64,000 bases of DNA from Leclercia sp. 29361 (GTDB lineage: Bacteria; Pseudomonadota; Gammaproteobacteria; Enterobacterales; Enterobacteriaceae). Of the stretch, positions 1-9,927 are shown one piece after another (position 1 is the first letter of the stretch; each line of letters starts with the position of its first letter). The DNA lies in the NCBI RefSeq assembly GCF_011290365.1, contig NZ_CP049786.1, positions 2,108,001 through 2,172,000 of the forward strand, in the 5' to 3' direction. Made by a program: the position numbers and the translations under genes. The notes beneath the pieces were generated by a model, which had not been told where the DNA came from, did no database searches, and worked only from the letters and a program-made list of their open reading frames with translations.

Positions 1-188
1 CCGATCACGTTGTTCTCATCACCACCCTGAATCTGTACCGGGCGAGTGTTCACAATGGTGCCGTAGGTGACTTGCTGTACCTGCTTCGCCTCAGATGCAC
101 TGTAAACATCCCCGGAGAGGGAGCTATCATTAACACAGCCAGCCAGAGTGAATCCAACCAGCGAAACGGCCAGTACACGTAAAATCAT
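1..188 (-). CDS. slyB: SlyB outer membrane lipoprotein (partial, N-terminal end only)
   Basis: The reverse strand begins with a lipoprotein signal peptide ending in a lipobox, Leu-Ala-Gly-Cys. It continues with the conserved SlyB stretch around SEAKQVQQVTYGTIVNTRP. Only about 62 codons are present because the gene runs off the left edge. SlyB is a small outer membrane lipoprotein of the PhoPQ regulon. In Salmonella and E. coli it is linked to envelope integrity and restraint of PhoPQ signalling. The ATG at 186-188 follows a GGAG-like ribosome site. The upstream PhoP-type promoter supports the call. Divergent anmK is next on the right, as in E. coli. Confidence 0.93.
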   Translation of the reverse strand, partial: MILRVLAVSLVGFTLAGCVNDSSLSGDVYSASEAKQVQQVTYGTIVNTRPVQIQGGDENNVI

Positions 189-291
189 TTGAATCTCCTG
201 TTCACCAAAAAACGCTCTGTGAGCATCCGTTATGGCTAAATTATATGGCATCAGGTGCCATAGATCCTATCTTCGCCTAAACAATAGGAGA

Positions 292-326
292 ATAGTACTT
301 GATTCTGGCTTAACCAGATATAAACA
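292..326 (-). promoter_or_regulatory. PhoP-dependent promoter of slyB
   Basis: On the reverse strand, TGTTTA and GGTTAA are separated by 5 bases (310-326). They resemble the PhoP direct repeat (T/G)GTTTA-N5-(T/G)GTTTA. A -10-like TACTAT lies at 292-297, exactly 12 bases downstream of the box. This is the spacing known for PhoP-activated promoters, where the box replaces the -35 element. The second half-site departs from consensus in its last two bases. slyB is a known PhoP target in relatives. Confidence 0.72.
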
Positions 327-473
327 GGCTCTGAGTTCACCCCACATCCGATGAGGATAATTCCTGGAATGACCGTTACGTCCAGGTATTGTTAAAAAGT
401 ATTATCGCGTCATGGAATTGATGCCGGGTTTATGGTGGAGTGGGCCATCAACCCAGCGGAGTAAGGAAAACGG

Positions 474-1598
474 ATGAAATCGGGTCGCTACATTGGCGTA
501 ATGTCAGGAACCAGTCTGGATGGCGTGGATGTTGTTCTCGCAGCTATCGACGAGAATATGGTGGCGCAGCAGGCAAGCCTGAGCTGGCCCATTCCCCAGC
601 AAACCAAACAAGCGATCCTGAATATCTGCCAGGGACAACAGCTTACGCTGTCGCAGCTGGGTCAGCTGGATACGCAGCTGGGCCGTCTGTTCGCTGATGC
701 CGTGCTGGCGCTGATGAAACAGGAAGATCTGCGCCCTCAGGATGTGGTGGCGATTGGCTGTCACGGGCAAACCGTCTGGCATGAGCCGGTGGGCGATGCG
801 CCTCATACTCTGCAGATTGGGGATAACAACCAGATTGTGGCCAAAACCGGGGTGACGGTGGTGGGTGACTTCCGCCGCCGGGATATGGCCCTTGGCGGGC
901 AGGGCGCGCCGCTGGTGCCAGCCTTCCACCAGGCGCTGCTTGCGCACCCGACGGAGCGCCGCATGGTGCTTAACATTGGCGGGATCGCCAATCTCTCCTT
1001 ATTGATCCCCGGGCAGCCGGTACGCGGGTTCGACACCGGGCCGGGAAATATGCTGATGGATGCCTGGATCTGGCGTCAGTCGGGCAAACCCTATGATAAA
1101 GATGCCCAGTGGGCCTGCAGCGGCAAGGTTATTATCCCGCTGCTGCAAAGCATGCTGTGCGATCCCTATTTTGCCGCTCCGGCACCGAAAAGCACCGGCC
1201 GCGAGTATTTCAATTACGGCTGGCTGGAACGCCAGCTGGCGAACTTCCCGGGCCTGGCGCCGCAGGACGTGCAGGCCACGCTGGCAGAGCTCACCGCCGT
1301 CTCCGTATCTGAACAGGTATTGCTGAGTGGCGGCTGCGATCGTCTGCTGGTGTGCGGGGGCGGCAGCCGTAACCCGCTGCTGATGGCGCGGCTGGCCGGT
1401 CTGCTGCCGGGCACGGAGGTAAGCAGCACCGACAAGGCCGGGATCAGCGGCGATGATATGGAAGCGCTGGCCTTCGCCTGGCTGGCGTGGCGAACGGTGG
1501 CGGGCCTGCCGGGAAATCTCCCTTCCGTGACCGGCGCGCGGGAAGCCAGCGTGTTAGGTGCTGTTTTTCCAGCCAATCCGCGGCAAAATCAGAGTTAA
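474..1598 (+). CDS. anmK: Anhydro-N-acetylmuramic acid kinase
   Basis: The 374-residue protein matches AnmK (369 in E. coli). It has the N-terminal phosphate-binding signature GTSLDGVD at residues 12-19 and a second ATP-binding glycine-rich stretch [10 protein letters not shown] near residue 295. AnmK phosphorylates and hydrolyses 1,6-anhydro-MurNAc to MurNAc-6-phosphate in the cytoplasm, a step in murein recycling. The ATG at 474 is preceded by AAGGA at a good distance. An overlapping 85-codon frame starting at 440 is a shadow. It is followed on the same strand by mliC, whose lysozyme inhibitor product also concerns peptidoglycan. Confidence 0.96.
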   Translation: MKSGRYIGVMSGTSLDGVDVVLAAIDENMVAQQASLSWPIPQQTKQAILNICQGQQLTLSQLGQLDTQLGRLFADAVLALMKQEDLRPQDVVAIGCHGQTVWHEPVGDAPHTLQIGDNNQIVAKTGVTVVGDFRRRDMALGGQGAPLVPAFHQALLAHPTERRMVLNIGGIANLSLLIPGQPVRGFDTGPGNMLMDAWIWRQSGKPYDKDAQWACSGKVIIPLLQSMLCDPYFAAPAPKSTGREYFNYGWLERQLANFPGLAPQDVQATLAELTAVSVSEQVLLSGGCDRLLVCGGGSRNPLLMARLAGLLPGTEVSSTDKAGISGDDMEALAFAWLAWRTVAGLPGNLPSVTGAREASVLGAVFPANPRQNQS

Positions 1599-1636
1599 CC
1601 GAATTTCGCTTAAAGGCGCACTGGGTAGAATGACAC

Positions 1637-1665
1637 GAAAAAACGGGAGGGCGTTCGCGCCCTCC
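1637..1665. other. Stable UUCG hairpin in the mliC leader
   Basis: An 8-bp perfect stem, GGAGGGCG and CGCCCTCC (1646-1665), encloses a TTCG tetraloop on the + strand between anmK and mliC. No T-run follows on the + strand. Six A residues precede it, so on the reverse strand it has the form of an intrinsic terminator. It could stabilise the mliC leader RNA or stop antisense transcription. Its role is not known. Confidence 0.6.
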
Positions 1666-1694
1666 GGGACCAGGAAAGTCTTCGGAACTCACCC

Positions 1695-2018
1695 ATGAAA
1701 AAACTGCTTCTTGCTTTAACCCCCTTCCTGCTGGCGAGCTGTAGCGTCTACAACCAGTTTGTTGAGCGCATGCAAACCGACTCCCTGGCGTACCAGTGCG
1801 ACGAAAAGCCGCTCACCGTGAAGCTCAACAATCCCCGTCAGGAAGTCAGTTTCGTCTATGACAACAAGCTGCTGACGCTTAAGCAGGGGATGTCTGCCTC
1901 CGGCACCCGCTACAGCGACGGCGTCTATGTGTTCTGGTCGAAGGGCGACAGCGCGACGGTCTACAAGCGCGATCGCGTTGTGCTGAACAATTGTCAGATC
2001 GAAAATCCGAAGCGTTGA
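1695..2018 (+). CDS. mliC: MliC membrane-bound C-type lysozyme inhibitor lipoprotein
   Basis: This is a 107-residue lipoprotein with a signal peptide ending in the lipobox LLAS-C (Cys16). The mature part contains the conserved MliC/PliC core ([16 protein letters not shown], then [10 protein letters not shown]). It is expected to be anchored in the outer membrane facing the periplasm and to block C-type lysozyme. E. coli MliC (YdhA) is 109 residues and lies in the same place between anmK and pdxH. Cys37 and Cys100 probably form the disulfide known in the family. A stable hairpin lies in the leader just upstream. Confidence 0.93.
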   Translation: MKKLLLALTPFLLASCSVYNQFVERMQTDSLAYQCDEKPLTVKLNNPRQEVSFVYDNKLLTLKQGMSASGTRYSDGVYVFWSKGDSATVYKRDRVVLNNCQIENPKR

Positions 2019-2075
2019 GATTTTGCAGGGGGCGGCGCACAATAGCGTCACCCATTGTCAATGTCAGCTAACGCC

Positions 2076-2732
2076 ATGTCAGATAACGACGAATTGCAGA
2101 ACATCGCGCACCTCAGGCGCGAATACACCAAAGGCGGCCTGCGTCGCCAGGATCTCCCCGCCGAGCCGCTGGTGCTGTTTGAGCACTGGCTGAAACAGGC
2201 CTGTGACGCCCGGCTGGCCGATCCCACCGCGATGGTGGTGGCGACGGTCGACGAACAGGGTCAACCTTACCAGCGCATTGTGCTGCTCAAGCACTACGAC
2301 GAGAAAGGGCTGGTGTTCTACACCAACCTCGGCAGCCGCAAAGCGCACCACCTCGAAAACAACCCGCGCATCAGTCTGCTCTTCCCCTGGCATATGCTGG
2401 AGCGTCAGGTGATGGTCACCGGCACCGTTGAGCGCCTCTCCACCCTGGAAGTAGTGAAGTATTTCCACAGCCGTCCGCGCGACAGCCAGATTGGGGCCTG
2501 GGTCTCGAAGCAGTCGAGCCGCATTTCGGCCCGCGGCGTGCTGGAGAGCAAATTCCTCGAGCTGAAACAGAAGTTCCAGCAGGGCGAAGTGCCCCTGCCG
2601 AGTTTCTGGGGCGGTTTCCGCGTCTCTGTCCAGCAGATGGAGTTCTGGCAGGGCGGTGAGCACCGCCTTCACGACCGCTTTTTATACCAGCGCGAGAACA
2701 GTGCGTGGAAAATCGATCGTCTGGCCCCTTAA
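2076..2732 (+). CDS. pdxH: Pyridoxine/pyridoxamine 5'-phosphate oxidase
   Basis: The 218-residue protein is almost identical to E. coli PdxH. The family signature [18 protein letters not shown] and the final RLAP are present, and the FMN and PLP contacts lie in the conserved stretch [12 protein letters not shown]. It oxidises PNP and PMP to pyridoxal 5'-phosphate using FMN and oxygen. An in-frame TTG at 2055 would add seven residues, but the ATG at 2076 gives the family N-terminus MSDNDEL. PdxY, a pyridoxal kinase of the same salvage pathway, lies just beyond tyrS. Confidence 0.97.
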   Translation: MSDNDELQNIAHLRREYTKGGLRRQDLPAEPLVLFEHWLKQACDARLADPTAMVVATVDEQGQPYQRIVLLKHYDEKGLVFYTNLGSRKAHHLENNPRISLLFPWHMLERQVMVTGTVERLSTLEVVKYFHSRPRDSQIGAWVSKQSSRISARGVLESKFLELKQKFQQGEVPLPSFWGGFRVSVQQMEFWQGGEHRLHDRFLYQRENSAWKIDRLAP

Positions 2733-2858
2733 TCCCCTAAATTTGTTCTTTTAAGCGCTGGTACAACGGGTGTCAGCGCTTTATTCTATGTACCTTTCGC
2801 GTCTGGCGAAAAGTCGTGTACCGGCAGAGGTGCAGTCGTTTTATACATGGAGAATTTG

Positions 2859-4133
2859 ATGGCAAGCAGTAACTTGATTAAACAATTGCAAGAGCGGGGG
2901 CTGGTAGCCCAGGTGACGGACGAGGAAGCGTTAGCAGAGCGACTGGCGCAAGGCCCGATCGCGCTCTATTGCGGCTTCGATCCTACCGCCGACAGCTTGC
3001 ATTTGGGGCATCTTGTTCCATTGTTATGCCTGAAACGCTTCCAGCTGGCAGGTCATAAACCTGTGGCGCTGGTGGGCGGCGCAACGGGTCTGATTGGCGA
3101 TCCGAGCTTTAAAGCCGCTGAGCGTAAACTGAATACGGCAGACACCGTGCAGGAGTGGGTGGATAAGATCCGCAAACAGGTTGCCCCGTTCCTCGATTTC
3201 GACTGTGGTGAAAACTCCGCGATCGCTGCCAACAACTACGACTGGTTTGGCGGCATGAACGTGCTGACCTTCCTGCGTGATATCGGCAAGCACTTCTCCG
3301 TTAATCAGATGATCAACAAAGAAGCGGTGAAACAGCGTCTGAACCGTGACGACCAGGGGATCTCGTTCACCGAGTTCTCTTACAACCTGCTGCAGGGTTA
3401 TGACTTCGCCTGCCTGAACAACCTGCACGGCGTGTCGCTGCAGATTGGCGGCTCCGATCAGTGGGGTAACATCACCTCCGGTATCGACCTGACCCGTCGT
3501 CTGCACCAGAACCAGGTCTTCGGTCTGACCGTACCGCTGATCACCAAAGCCGACGGCACCAAATTCGGTAAAACCGAAGGCGGCGCGGTATGGCTCGATC
3601 CGAAGAAAACCAGCCCGTACAAGTTCTACCAGTTCTGGATCAACACCGCAGATGCTGACGTCTATCGCTTCCTGAAGTTCTTCACCTTTATGGATCTGGA
3701 AGAGATCAACGCCCTGGAAGAAGAAGACAAGAACAGCGGCAAAGCCCCGCGCGCCCAGTACGTGCTGGCGGAGCAGGTCACGAAGCTGGTGCACGGTGAA
3801 GAGGGCCTGGCGGCCGCGAAGCGCATTACCGCCAGCCTGTTCAACGGTACCCTGAGCGATCTGAGCGAAGCTGACTTCGAACAGCTGGCGCAGGATGGCG
3901 TGCCGATGGTTGAGATGGAGAAAGGGGCAGACCTGATGCAGGCACTGGTGGACTCCGGGCTGCAGCCGTCCCGTGGTCAGGCGCGTAAAACTATCGCCTC
4001 GAACGCAATCACCATCAACGGCGAAAAACAGTCCAACGAGGAGTATACCTTCGTGGACAGCGATCGCCTGTTTGGCCGCTACACCTTACTGCGTCGCGGC
4101 AAAAAGAATTACTGTCTGATCTGCTGGAAGTAA
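2859..4133 (+). CDS. tyrS: Tyrosyl-tRNA synthetase
   Basis: The 424-residue class I aminoacyl-tRNA synthetase has the HIGH-type motif HLGH at residues 48-51, the KMSKS-type motif KFGKT near residue 233 and a C-terminal S4 RNA-binding domain. It charges tRNA-Tyr with tyrosine. The start at 2859 matches the E. coli protein. A TTG-type extension at 2847 (MENL) is possible but not conserved. A strong intrinsic terminator follows, which separates tyrS from pdxY. I see no T-box or other leader structure upstream. Confidence 0.98.
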   Translation: MASSNLIKQLQERGLVAQVTDEEALAERLAQGPIALYCGFDPTADSLHLGHLVPLLCLKRFQLAGHKPVALVGGATGLIGDPSFKAAERKLNTADTVQEWVDKIRKQVAPFLDFDCGENSAIAANNYDWFGGMNVLTFLRDIGKHFSVNQMINKEAVKQRLNRDDQGISFTEFSYNLLQGYDFACLNNLHGVSLQIGGSDQWGNITSGIDLTRRLHQNQVFGLTVPLITKADGTKFGKTEGGAVWLDPKKTSPYKFYQFWINTADADVYRFLKFFTFMDLEEINALEEEDKNSGKAPRAQYVLAEQVTKLVHGEEGLAAAKRITASLFNGTLSDLSEADFEQLAQDGVPMVEMEKGADLMQALVDSGLQPSRGQARKTIASNAITINGEKQSNEEYTFVDSDRLFGRYTLLRRGKKNYCLICWK

Positions 4134-4145
4134 TCATAAAAGCAC

Positions 4146-4177
4146 AGGGGCATGGGAAACCATGCCCCTTTATTTTT
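4146..4177 (+). terminator. Intrinsic terminator of tyrS
   Basis: A perfect 10-bp stem, AGGGGCATGG with CCATGCCCCT, has a GAAA tetraloop and is followed by TTATTTTTT. It starts 12 bases after the tyrS stop and ends about 20 bases before the pdxY start. Confidence 0.93.
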
Positions 4178-4196
4178 TCAGGGTTGTGGTAAGAAA

Positions 4197-5057
4197 ATGA
4201 AGAATATCCTCGCCATCCAGTCCCACGTCGTGTTTGGGCATGCTGGCAACAGCGCCGCGGAATTTCCGATGCGTCGTCTCGGGGCCAACGTCTGGCCATT
4301 AAATACCGTTCAGTTCTCCAACCATACGCAATACGGTAAGTGGACCGGTTGCGTGATGCCGCCTGCTCATCTGACAGAGATTGTCCAGGGCATCGCGGAG
4401 ATCGACAAACTCAAAACCTGTGACGCCGTGCTGAGTGGCTATCTGGGTTCAGCCGAGCAGGGCGAGCATATTCTGGGTATTGTTCGACAGGTGAAAGCGG
4501 CCAATCCGGCGGCGAAATACTTCTGCGATCCGGTGATGGGTCACCCGGAAAAGGGCTGCATCGTGGCGCCCGGCGTTGCGGAGTTTCATGTTCGTCATGC
4601 CTTACCGGCCAGCGACATCATCGCCCCGAATCTTATTGAGCTGGAGATCCTCTGCGAGCATCCGGTCAACAGCGTGGAAGAGGCTATTGCGGCGTCACGG
4701 GAACTGATTGCCCAGGGCCCGGAAATTGTACTGGTGAAGCACCTGGCCCGCGCCGGGATCAGCCCGGACCGCTTTGAGATGCTGCTGGTGACGAAAGACG
4801 AAGCCTGGCACATCAGCCGTCCGCTGGTGGATTTCGGCAGCCGTCAGCCGGTGGGTGTCGGGGATGTGACCAGCGGCCTGCTGCTGGTGAAACTGCTGCA
4901 GGGGGCAACGGTGCGTGATGCGCTGGAGCACGTCACGGCAGCGGTGTATGAGATTATGATCGCCACGAAAAATATGCAGGAGTATGAGCTGCAGGTGGTG
5001 GCCGCTCAGGACCAGATTGCGCAGCCGGAGCACCTCTTTAGCGCGACCCAGCTTTAG
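4197..5057 (+). CDS. pdxY: Pyridoxal kinase PdxY
   Basis: The 286-residue ribokinase-like kinase has the C-terminal GVGDVTSG motif, which holds the catalytic Asp and anion hole, and the N-terminal family pattern [11 protein letters not shown]. PdxY phosphorylates pyridoxal in B6 salvage and complements PdxH two genes upstream. The start at 4197 gives MKNILAIQ. E. coli annotation has one more Met. The tyrS terminator lies directly upstream, so pdxY needs readthrough or a promoter inside or just after it. A REP-type element follows the stop codon. Confidence 0.96.
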   Translation: MKNILAIQSHVVFGHAGNSAAEFPMRRLGANVWPLNTVQFSNHTQYGKWTGCVMPPAHLTEIVQGIAEIDKLKTCDAVLSGYLGSAEQGEHILGIVRQVKAANPAAKYFCDPVMGHPEKGCIVAPGVAEFHVRHALPASDIIAPNLIELEILCEHPVNSVEEAIAASRELIAQGPEIVLVKHLARAGISPDRFEMLLVTKDEAWHISRPLVDFGSRQPVGVGDVTSGLLLVKLLQGATVRDALEHVTAAVYEIMIATKNMQEYELQVVAAQDQIAQPEHLFSATQL

Positions 5058-5066
5058 CATCATAAT

Positions 5067-5134
5067 GCCCGGCGGCGCTGCGCTTGCTCGGGCCTGGAAA
5101 ACCGTAGGCCGGGTAGGCGCCAGCGCCACCCGGC
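5067..5134. repeat. REP/BIME element between pdxY and gstA
   Basis: Two imperfect palindromes (5067-5094 and 5104-5134) share the REP core GCCGGGTGGCGCT or its variants and lie in opposite orientation. This is a bacterial interspersed mosaic element between two convergent genes. REP units bind gyrase or IHF and protect mRNA ends. Confidence 0.85.
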
Positions 5135-5140
5135 AAAAAC

Positions 5141-5746
5141 TTACTTCAACCCTTCCGCTTCCAGCGCTGCCGCCACGGCAGGACGCTCCGCCATACGCTG
5201 CATGTACGCATCGATATGGCTCAACCCTTCCATATTCAGCTTCACGGCTTTAGCCCAGCGCAGAACGGTAAACAGATAGGCATCGGCAATGGTAAAGCGC
5301 TGACCGCAAATCCACTGCTCGTCTTTCAGGGACTCGTTCACATACTGCAGCTTTTTCTCCAGCAGGGCGCGAACGGTCGGCTTGTACTCTTCCGGCGTAT
5401 CCGGGCGGAACAGCGGGGTAAAGCCTTTGTGCAGCTCGGTGGCGATGTAGTTCATCCACTCAAGCGTCTTGTAACGCGCGATGCTGCCGGTCGGGGCCAG
5501 TAGCTGGCGATCGGCCACGCCATCCGCCAGGTATTGCATGATCGCCACCCCTTCGGTCAGCAGGGTGCCGTCTTCCAGCAGCAGGGCCGGGACCTGGCCT
5601 TTAGGATTCACCGCGAAAAAATCATCGCCGTTTTCCAGACGCTTCTTCATCAGATCAACCCCGTTGAGGGTGAAGTCTTTACCGCTCTCGCGCAGCGTAA
5701 TATGGGAGGCAAGAGAGCAGGCGCCTGGTTTATAGAACAGTTTCAT
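5141..5746 (-). CDS. gstA: Glutathione S-transferase GstA (beta class)
   Basis: The 201-residue beta-class GST has the N-terminal thioredoxin-like domain [10 protein letters not shown] with the glutathione-contacting Cys10, the NPKGQVPAL loop holding the cis-Pro, and an all-helical C-terminal domain. It is cytosolic and conjugates or reduces electrophiles with glutathione. The length equals E. coli GstA. The ATG at 5746 follows an AGGAGT ribosome site. It is convergent with pdxY and co-directional with dtpA upstream. Confidence 0.96.
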   Translation of the reverse strand: MKLFYKPGACSLASHITLRESGKDFTLNGVDLMKKRLENGDDFFAVNPKGQVPALLLEDGTLLTEGVAIMQYLADGVADRQLLAPTGSIARYKTLEWMNYIATELHKGFTPLFRPDTPEEYKPTVRALLEKKLQYVNESLKDEQWICGQRFTIADAYLFTVLRWAKAVKLNMEGLSHIDAYMQRMAERPAVAAALEAEGLK

Positions 5747-5796
5747 CGGTCACTCCTGTTTACGTAGGTTTACTCTATGGTAGTGCGGCACAGAAT

Positions 5797-5828
5797 AAAA
5801 AAAAAGCCGCTAACGCACAGTTAGCGGC
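5797..5828 (-). terminator. Intrinsic terminator downstream of dtpA
   Basis: A 9-bp stem, GCCGCTAAC with GTTAGCGGC, has a 5-base loop and is followed on the reverse strand by nine T residues. It lies 27 bases after the dtpA stop and separates dtpA from gstA. Confidence 0.92.
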
Positions 5829-5854
5829 TTCAATTCAGTCGTTTCCCGATGACA

Positions 5855-7360
5855 TTACGCGGTCGCGGTTTTCGCTTTGGCGTCGATGTCGTCGTCCTGA
5901 GTCATGCGATTCAGTTTCGGTGCGATCAGCATCATCAGCACGGCGATAACCGCAGTGGCGATACCAATCTGCAGGAATACGTCGCCGTAAACATGCAGAG
6001 ACTGCAGCGGATCGGTCACGTCGGACGGCACGGCCATCAGGTTCGCGATCTTACCGGCGATGATGGCGGCACCGGCAGTGGTCAGGAACCAGCTACCCAT
6101 GATGAAGCCCATCAGACGCTGTGGAACCAGCTGCGCAACCATTGCCAGACCCAGACCGGAGATCATCAGTTCACCGATGGACTGCAGAGCGTAGCTCAGG
6201 ATCAGCCAGTTGACGGAGACGATACCGGCGTCGCTGGCGAATTCCGCACCCAGCGGCAGCACCAGGAAGGCGCCAGAGCACAGCACCATACCCACCGCGA
6301 ACTTGTGCGGCATTGGCAGGCGGTCGCCCATCTTGTTGTAGATAGCGGCCAGAATCGGGCTACCAATCATGATCCAGAACGGGTTAAGGGCCTGGAACTG
6401 CTCCGGTTCAAACGCGATACCGAGGATAGAGTGCTCAACGTTACGGATGGCGAAGAAGTTCAGCGAGGTTGGCATCTGGCTGTACAGAACGAAGAAGACA
6501 ATTGCCTGAACCATCAGGATGAAGGCAACAATCATTTTACGACGCGCTGCGCCATGCATAGCGAAAGCTTCTTTCGCGAAGATGCAGACGATACCCAGCG
6601 CAACCACGCCCAGCACCGCACGGGCGATACCCTGGTTGTGCAGCAGCCAGGTGGCAACGGCAACCAGAATGACAACACCGACGATGGTCGCCAGCAGTTT
6701 GCCCATCTGTACCGGGGCAAAGTCAGGCTTGGAACCGTAGTCTTTCACCCAGCCGCGGCAGAACAGGAAGTTCACCACGGTGATCAGCATCCCGACGAAG
6801 CTCAGGGCAAACGCCACGCTCCAGCCGAATTTTGCTGCCAGCCACGGGGTCGCCAGCATAGAGAAGAAGGAACCGATGTTGATGGCCATGTAGTACATGG
6901 TGAATGCGCCATCGAGACGTGGGTCATCTTTGTTGTAGCAGGTCGAGAGCAGGGACGATGGGTTCGCCTTGAACAGGCCGTTACCGACCGCGATGGTCGC
7001 CATACCCATATACACCACGCCGGCATCATGACCAGACCAGGCAACCAGACCGTAACCGATCGCCAGAACGATGGCGCCCAGCAGAATAACACGTTTGGTC
7101 CCCAGCACTTTATCGCCCAGCCAGCCGCCGATTGCGACCAGACCGTACACCAGAGCACTGAAAGAAGAGAACAGCGTGATGGAATCAGCTTCGGACATAC
7201 CCAGTTGTTTAACCAGGTAAACCGCCATGATCCCTTGCAGACCGTAGTAACCAAAACGTTCCCACAGCTCAATGGAGAAAATGAGATAGAACGATTTCGG
7301 TTGTTTGAAAGCGTTAAGACTTACGCTTTCCTCAGCTGGTTTATTGTTTGCAGTAGACAC
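5855..7360 (-). CDS. dtpA: Dipeptide/tripeptide permease A (POT family)
   Basis: The 501-residue proton-dependent oligopeptide transporter matches DtpA/TppB (500 in E. coli). About 14 membrane segments are visible. The POT signatures are present: [15 protein letters not shown] near the N-terminus (ExxER-type) and [12 protein letters not shown] (FYxxINxGS). It imports di- and tripeptides with protons across the inner membrane. E. coli tppB is activated by OmpR. The long upstream region (see the 7361-7951 entry) may hold its control sites. A 513-codon antisense frame on the + strand is a composition artefact. Confidence 0.97.
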   Translation of the reverse strand: MSTANNKPAEESVSLNAFKQPKSFYLIFSIELWERFGYYGLQGIMAVYLVKQLGMSEADSITLFSSFSALVYGLVAIGGWLGDKVLGTKRVILLGAIVLAIGYGLVAWSGHDAGVVYMGMATIAVGNGLFKANPSSLLSTCYNKDDPRLDGAFTMYYMAINIGSFFSMLATPWLAAKFGWSVAFALSFVGMLITVVNFLFCRGWVKDYGSKPDFAPVQMGKLLATIVGVVILVAVATWLLHNQGIARAVLGVVALGIVCIFAKEAFAMHGAARRKMIVAFILMVQAIVFFVLYSQMPTSLNFFAIRNVEHSILGIAFEPEQFQALNPFWIMIGSPILAAIYNKMGDRLPMPHKFAVGMVLCSGAFLVLPLGAEFASDAGIVSVNWLILSYALQSIGELMISGLGLAMVAQLVPQRLMGFIMGSWFLTTAGAAIIAGKIANLMAVPSDVTDPLQSLHVYGDVFLQIGIATAVIAVLMMLIAPKLNRMTQDDDIDAKAKTATA

Positions 7361-7640
7361 ATATACCTCTTTTTTTACATCCCATATTAACGGGGGTGTT
7401 CATAGCGTGATGACCGTAGTCCATCCGCTTTATAGTTATAGTGGGAGGGGAAACGGCGGGTAATGTTCACTATCCTGACCCGTCTGGCAAGGCATTTGTA
7501 ATACTCTGTTACATATAACTCCAGCGCTATAATGCGCCAGAAACCTAAATGTTATTTAGCGTTAAATTTCACCGTTGCGTTGAAACTGGTTTTTTTCACT
7601 ATCCGTTAGCCGAAAAAGTGCGCAGGTGGCGATATGTTCT

Positions 7641-7913
7641 GCTGTAAAAGGTGTTATGCAGTGATATGGGCTAAGTTCTGAAATATATCCGGTCATATCT
7701 TCGGGTTATCAGGGTTGATTTCTCAATGCAATAAGGCTTTATCGGCATTTGCGATACATAAAATTAACACCGTGTGAACAGGGTGATCTCGATCACATTT
7801 ATATAGAAAATTTCGCTGACAAAAAAACAATTAACCTGTTTGATTGTTATATAGCCGAATAATCCGCAAGGAAGGGAGTGTGGGTCAGGGGGAATGGCTG
7901 TAAAAGGTGTTAT
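7641..7913. repeat. 17-bp direct repeat pair upstream of dtpA
   Basis: GCTGTAAAAGGTGTTAT occurs at 7641-7657 and again, identical, at 7897-7913, 256 bases apart in the same orientation. The flanks differ. It could be a regulator site pair or a remnant of duplication. Confidence 0.75.
7782..7797. promoter_or_regulatory. CRP-like site upstream of dtpA
   Basis: GGTGA-TCTCGA-TCACA matches the CRP pattern TGTGA-N6-TCACA in nine of ten fixed positions. It lies about 420 bases before the dtpA start, so it would act on a distal promoter or an unrecognised transcript. Confidence 0.45.
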
Positions 7914-7950
7914 CAGCAGGAAGTCATACTTTGCGTAAGGAATATAGCGC

Positions 7951-7975
7951 ATAAAAAAACCGTCGTGAGACGGTT
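7951..7975 (-). terminator. Terminator of the rsx-nth operon
   Basis: AACCGTC and GACGGTT form a stem around GTGA, followed on the reverse strand by a run of seven T. It begins directly after the nth stop codon. Confidence 0.9.
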
Positions 7976-8611
7976 TCAGAGGTCAGTTTTCTCTTTATAT
8001 TCACAGAGATCTTCAATGATACAGGAGCCGCAGCGCGGTTTACGCGCGATACAGGTGTAGCGCCCGTGCAGGATCAGCCAGTGATGGCAGTCGACCTTAA
8101 ACTCCGCCGGAACCACCTTCAGCAGCTTCTCTTCCACCAGTTCGACATTCTTGCCAGGGGCGAAGTTGGTGCGGTTACAGACGCGGAAGATATGGGTATC
8201 CACGGCGATGGTTGGCCAGCCGAAGGCGGTATTCAACACCACGTTGGCGGTTTTACGCCCGACGCCGGGCAGGGCTTCCAGCGCGGCACGATCTTCCGGC
8301 ACCTCGCCACCGTGCAGCTCCAGCAGCATGCGGCAGGTCTTGATCACGTTCTCGGCTTTGCTGTTAAACAGGCCGATGGTCTTGATATAGGACTTCACAC
8401 CCTCTACGCCCAGCTCCAGCATCGCCTGCGGGGTGTTGGCGACGGGATAGAGCTTCGCAGTGGCTTTATTCACGCTCACGTCGGTGGCCTGCGCAGAGAG
8501 CAGGACCGAAATCAACAGTTCAAACGGCGAGGTAAAGTTCAGCTCGGTGGTCGGGTGCGGGTTGTTATCCCGCAGGCGCTGCAAAATGGTTAAACGCTTC
8601 TCTTTATTCAT
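7976..8611 (-). CDS. nth: Endonuclease III
   Basis: The 211-residue bifunctional DNA glycosylase/AP lyase removes oxidised pyrimidines. It has the helix-hairpin-helix LPGVGRKTA with catalytic Lys near 120, the catalytic Asp in VDTHIFRV near 138, and the C-terminal [4Fe-4S] ligands spaced C-x6-C-x2-C-x5-C. It is the last gene of the rsx operon. Its ATG overlaps the end of rsxE by four bases, so translation is probably coupled. Confidence 0.98.
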   Translation of the reverse strand: MNKEKRLTILQRLRDNNPHPTTELNFTSPFELLISVLLSAQATDVSVNKATAKLYPVANTPQAMLELGVEGVKSYIKTIGLFNSKAENVIKTCRMLLELHGGEVPEDRAALEALPGVGRKTANVVLNTAFGWPTIAVDTHIFRVCNRTNFAPGKNVELVEEKLLKVVPAEFKVDCHHWLILHGRYTCIARKPRCGSCIIEDLCEYKEKTDL

Positions 8612-9294
8612 GAGGCCTTCTCAGGGATCCCTTCCTCTACGCTGCGTGCAGCAGCGCGGCGCTTACGTTTCTCATCAATCAGGTATTTTACCGCCAGCAT
8701 CATGCCGAGGCCGATAAACGCGCCCGGCGGCAGCATCGCCAGCAGGAACGGGGTATCGGTGTGGAACACCTCAATGCGCAGCGATTTCGCCCAGCCGCCC
8801 AGCAGCGCGTCTGCGCCGTCGAACAGGGTGCCGTTGCCGAGGATTTCACGCATCGAGCCCAGCACGAACATTGCCCCGGTGGCCCCCATGCCGATGGCAA
8901 AACCATCGAGGGCCGAAATCAGCGGATCGTTCTTCACCGCAAAGGCTTCGGCGCGGCCCACCACGATGCAGTTGGTCACGATCAGCGGGATAAAGATCCC
9001 CAGCGACTGATAGAGGCCAAAGGCGTAGGCGTTAATCAGCATCTGCACGACGCTCACCACCGAGGCGATGATCATCACGTAGATCGGAATACGAATTTCT
9101 GACGGCGTCCAGCGACGCAGGGCAGAGATCGACAGGTTGGTCAGGGTCAGTACCAGGGTAGTGGCCAGACCCAGACCCAGCGCGTTGGTGGCGGTCGACG
9201 TGACGGCCAGCAGGGGACACATCCCCAGCAGCTGCACCAGGGCGGAGTTGTTCTTCCACAGCCCCTGAACGATAACCTCTTTAACCTGGCTCAT
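8608..9294 (-). CDS. rsxE: Rsx/Rnf electron transport complex subunit E
   Basis: The 228-residue polytopic membrane protein of the RnfE/NqrD family has about six hydrophobic segments, including a conserved [14 protein letters not shown]. It forms the membrane core of the Rsx complex together with RsxA, which it resembles. The complex uses NAD(P)H electrons to keep SoxR reduced. The ATG at 9294 gives MSQVKEV. A GTG two codons upstream would overlap rsxG and is not conserved. The charged tail [10 protein letters not shown] is typical. Confidence 0.96.
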   Translation of the reverse strand: MSQVKEVIVQGLWKNNSALVQLLGMCPLLAVTSTATNALGLGLATTLVLTLTNLSISALRRWTPSEIRIPIYVMIIASVVSVVQMLINAYAFGLYQSLGIFIPLIVTNCIVVGRAEAFAVKNDPLISALDGFAIGMGATGAMFVLGSMREILGNGTLFDGADALLGGWAKSLRIEVFHTDTPFLLAMLPPGAFIGLGMMLAVKYLIDEKRKRRAAARSVEEGIPEKAS

Positions 9295-9296
9295 GA

Positions 9297-9917
9297 TCAC
9301 TCCTCACAGGCGGGCAGATTGTTAAGTTGCGACGGCAGCGTTTGGGCATAGACGCCCGCACGTTTAACGGCATTCACCACCGCGCGCGGGGTGATGGTCG
9401 CCCCGGTAAACTGATCGATTTCACCGCCGTCTTTCTTCACCGCAAACGCCGGGTCGTTACTGCCGTGAATGGTTTTACCAGCAAAATGCAAAATCCAGTC
9501 GCTAAGACGGGTTTCGATTTTGTCCCCAAGCCCTGGCGTCTCGTGATGCTCAGTGACGCGGGTCCCCAGCACGGTGCCAGAGAAGTCGGTGCCCACCAGC
9601 AGCTGGATGGCGCCGGAATAGCCGTCCGGGGCGGTCGTTTCCATCACCGCGCCCACCGGGGCATCCCCTTTGCGGGCGATAAAGATACGGTGGGTCCCTT
9701 TGCCTAACGGCGCAGCCTCGACAAGATAACAGCTTTTTTGCAGGTCGTTATCGTAGAGCTCCGCCGGGATCACCTGATCGAACAGCGCCTTTTGCTGAAG
9801 GGCCGCCTGCTCGTCGATGGTGGATTTGGTTAAGCCGTTGACCAGGGCGGTCAGACCGGTCAGTACCGCGGCAAACAGCGCCAGCGTCACGCCGTGTTTT
9901 TGCATCGTTTTTAACAT
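9297..9917 (-). CDS. rsxG: Rsx/Rnf electron transport complex subunit G
   Basis: The 206-residue protein has one N-terminal membrane anchor and a periplasmic FMN-binding domain. The covalent flavin site lies in the motif [11 protein letters not shown], where the second Thr carries FMN through a phosphoester bond. It carries electrons in the RnfG/NqrC family. The C-terminus ends in ACEE. It fits tightly in the operon, two bases before rsxE and ten after rsxD. Confidence 0.96.
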   Translation of the reverse strand: MLKTMQKHGVTLALFAAVLTGLTALVNGLTKSTIDEQAALQQKALFDQVIPAELYDNDLQKSCYLVEAAPLGKGTHRIFIARKGDAPVGAVMETTAPDGYSGAIQLLVGTDFSGTVLGTRVTEHHETPGLGDKIETRLSDWILHFAGKTIHGSNDPAFAVKKDGGEIDQFTGATITPRAVVNAVKRAGVYAQTLPSQLNNLPACEE

Positions 9918-9927
9918 GGCGAGTCCC

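Larger units (their letters stand above)
7361..7951. other. 590-bp non-coding region upstream of dtpA
   Basis: No convincing gene was found. The region is richer in A+T than its neighbours. It holds the dtpA promoter (not pinned down), a CRP-like site at 7782-7797, and two copies of a 17-base direct repeat. Frames of 60-62 codons on either strand lack ribosome sites and family resemblance. Confidence 0.6.

Noticed and set aside
2847-2858. Earlier start for tyrS giving MENL before the usual N-terminus
   Set aside because: The four extra residues are not in TyrS of relatives. The ATG at 2859 gives the known start.
5849-7390. 513-codon open frame on the + strand across dtpA
   Set aside because: It is antisense to a full-length POT permease with all family motifs, has His/Gln/Arg-rich composition typical of shadow frames, and has no ribosome site.
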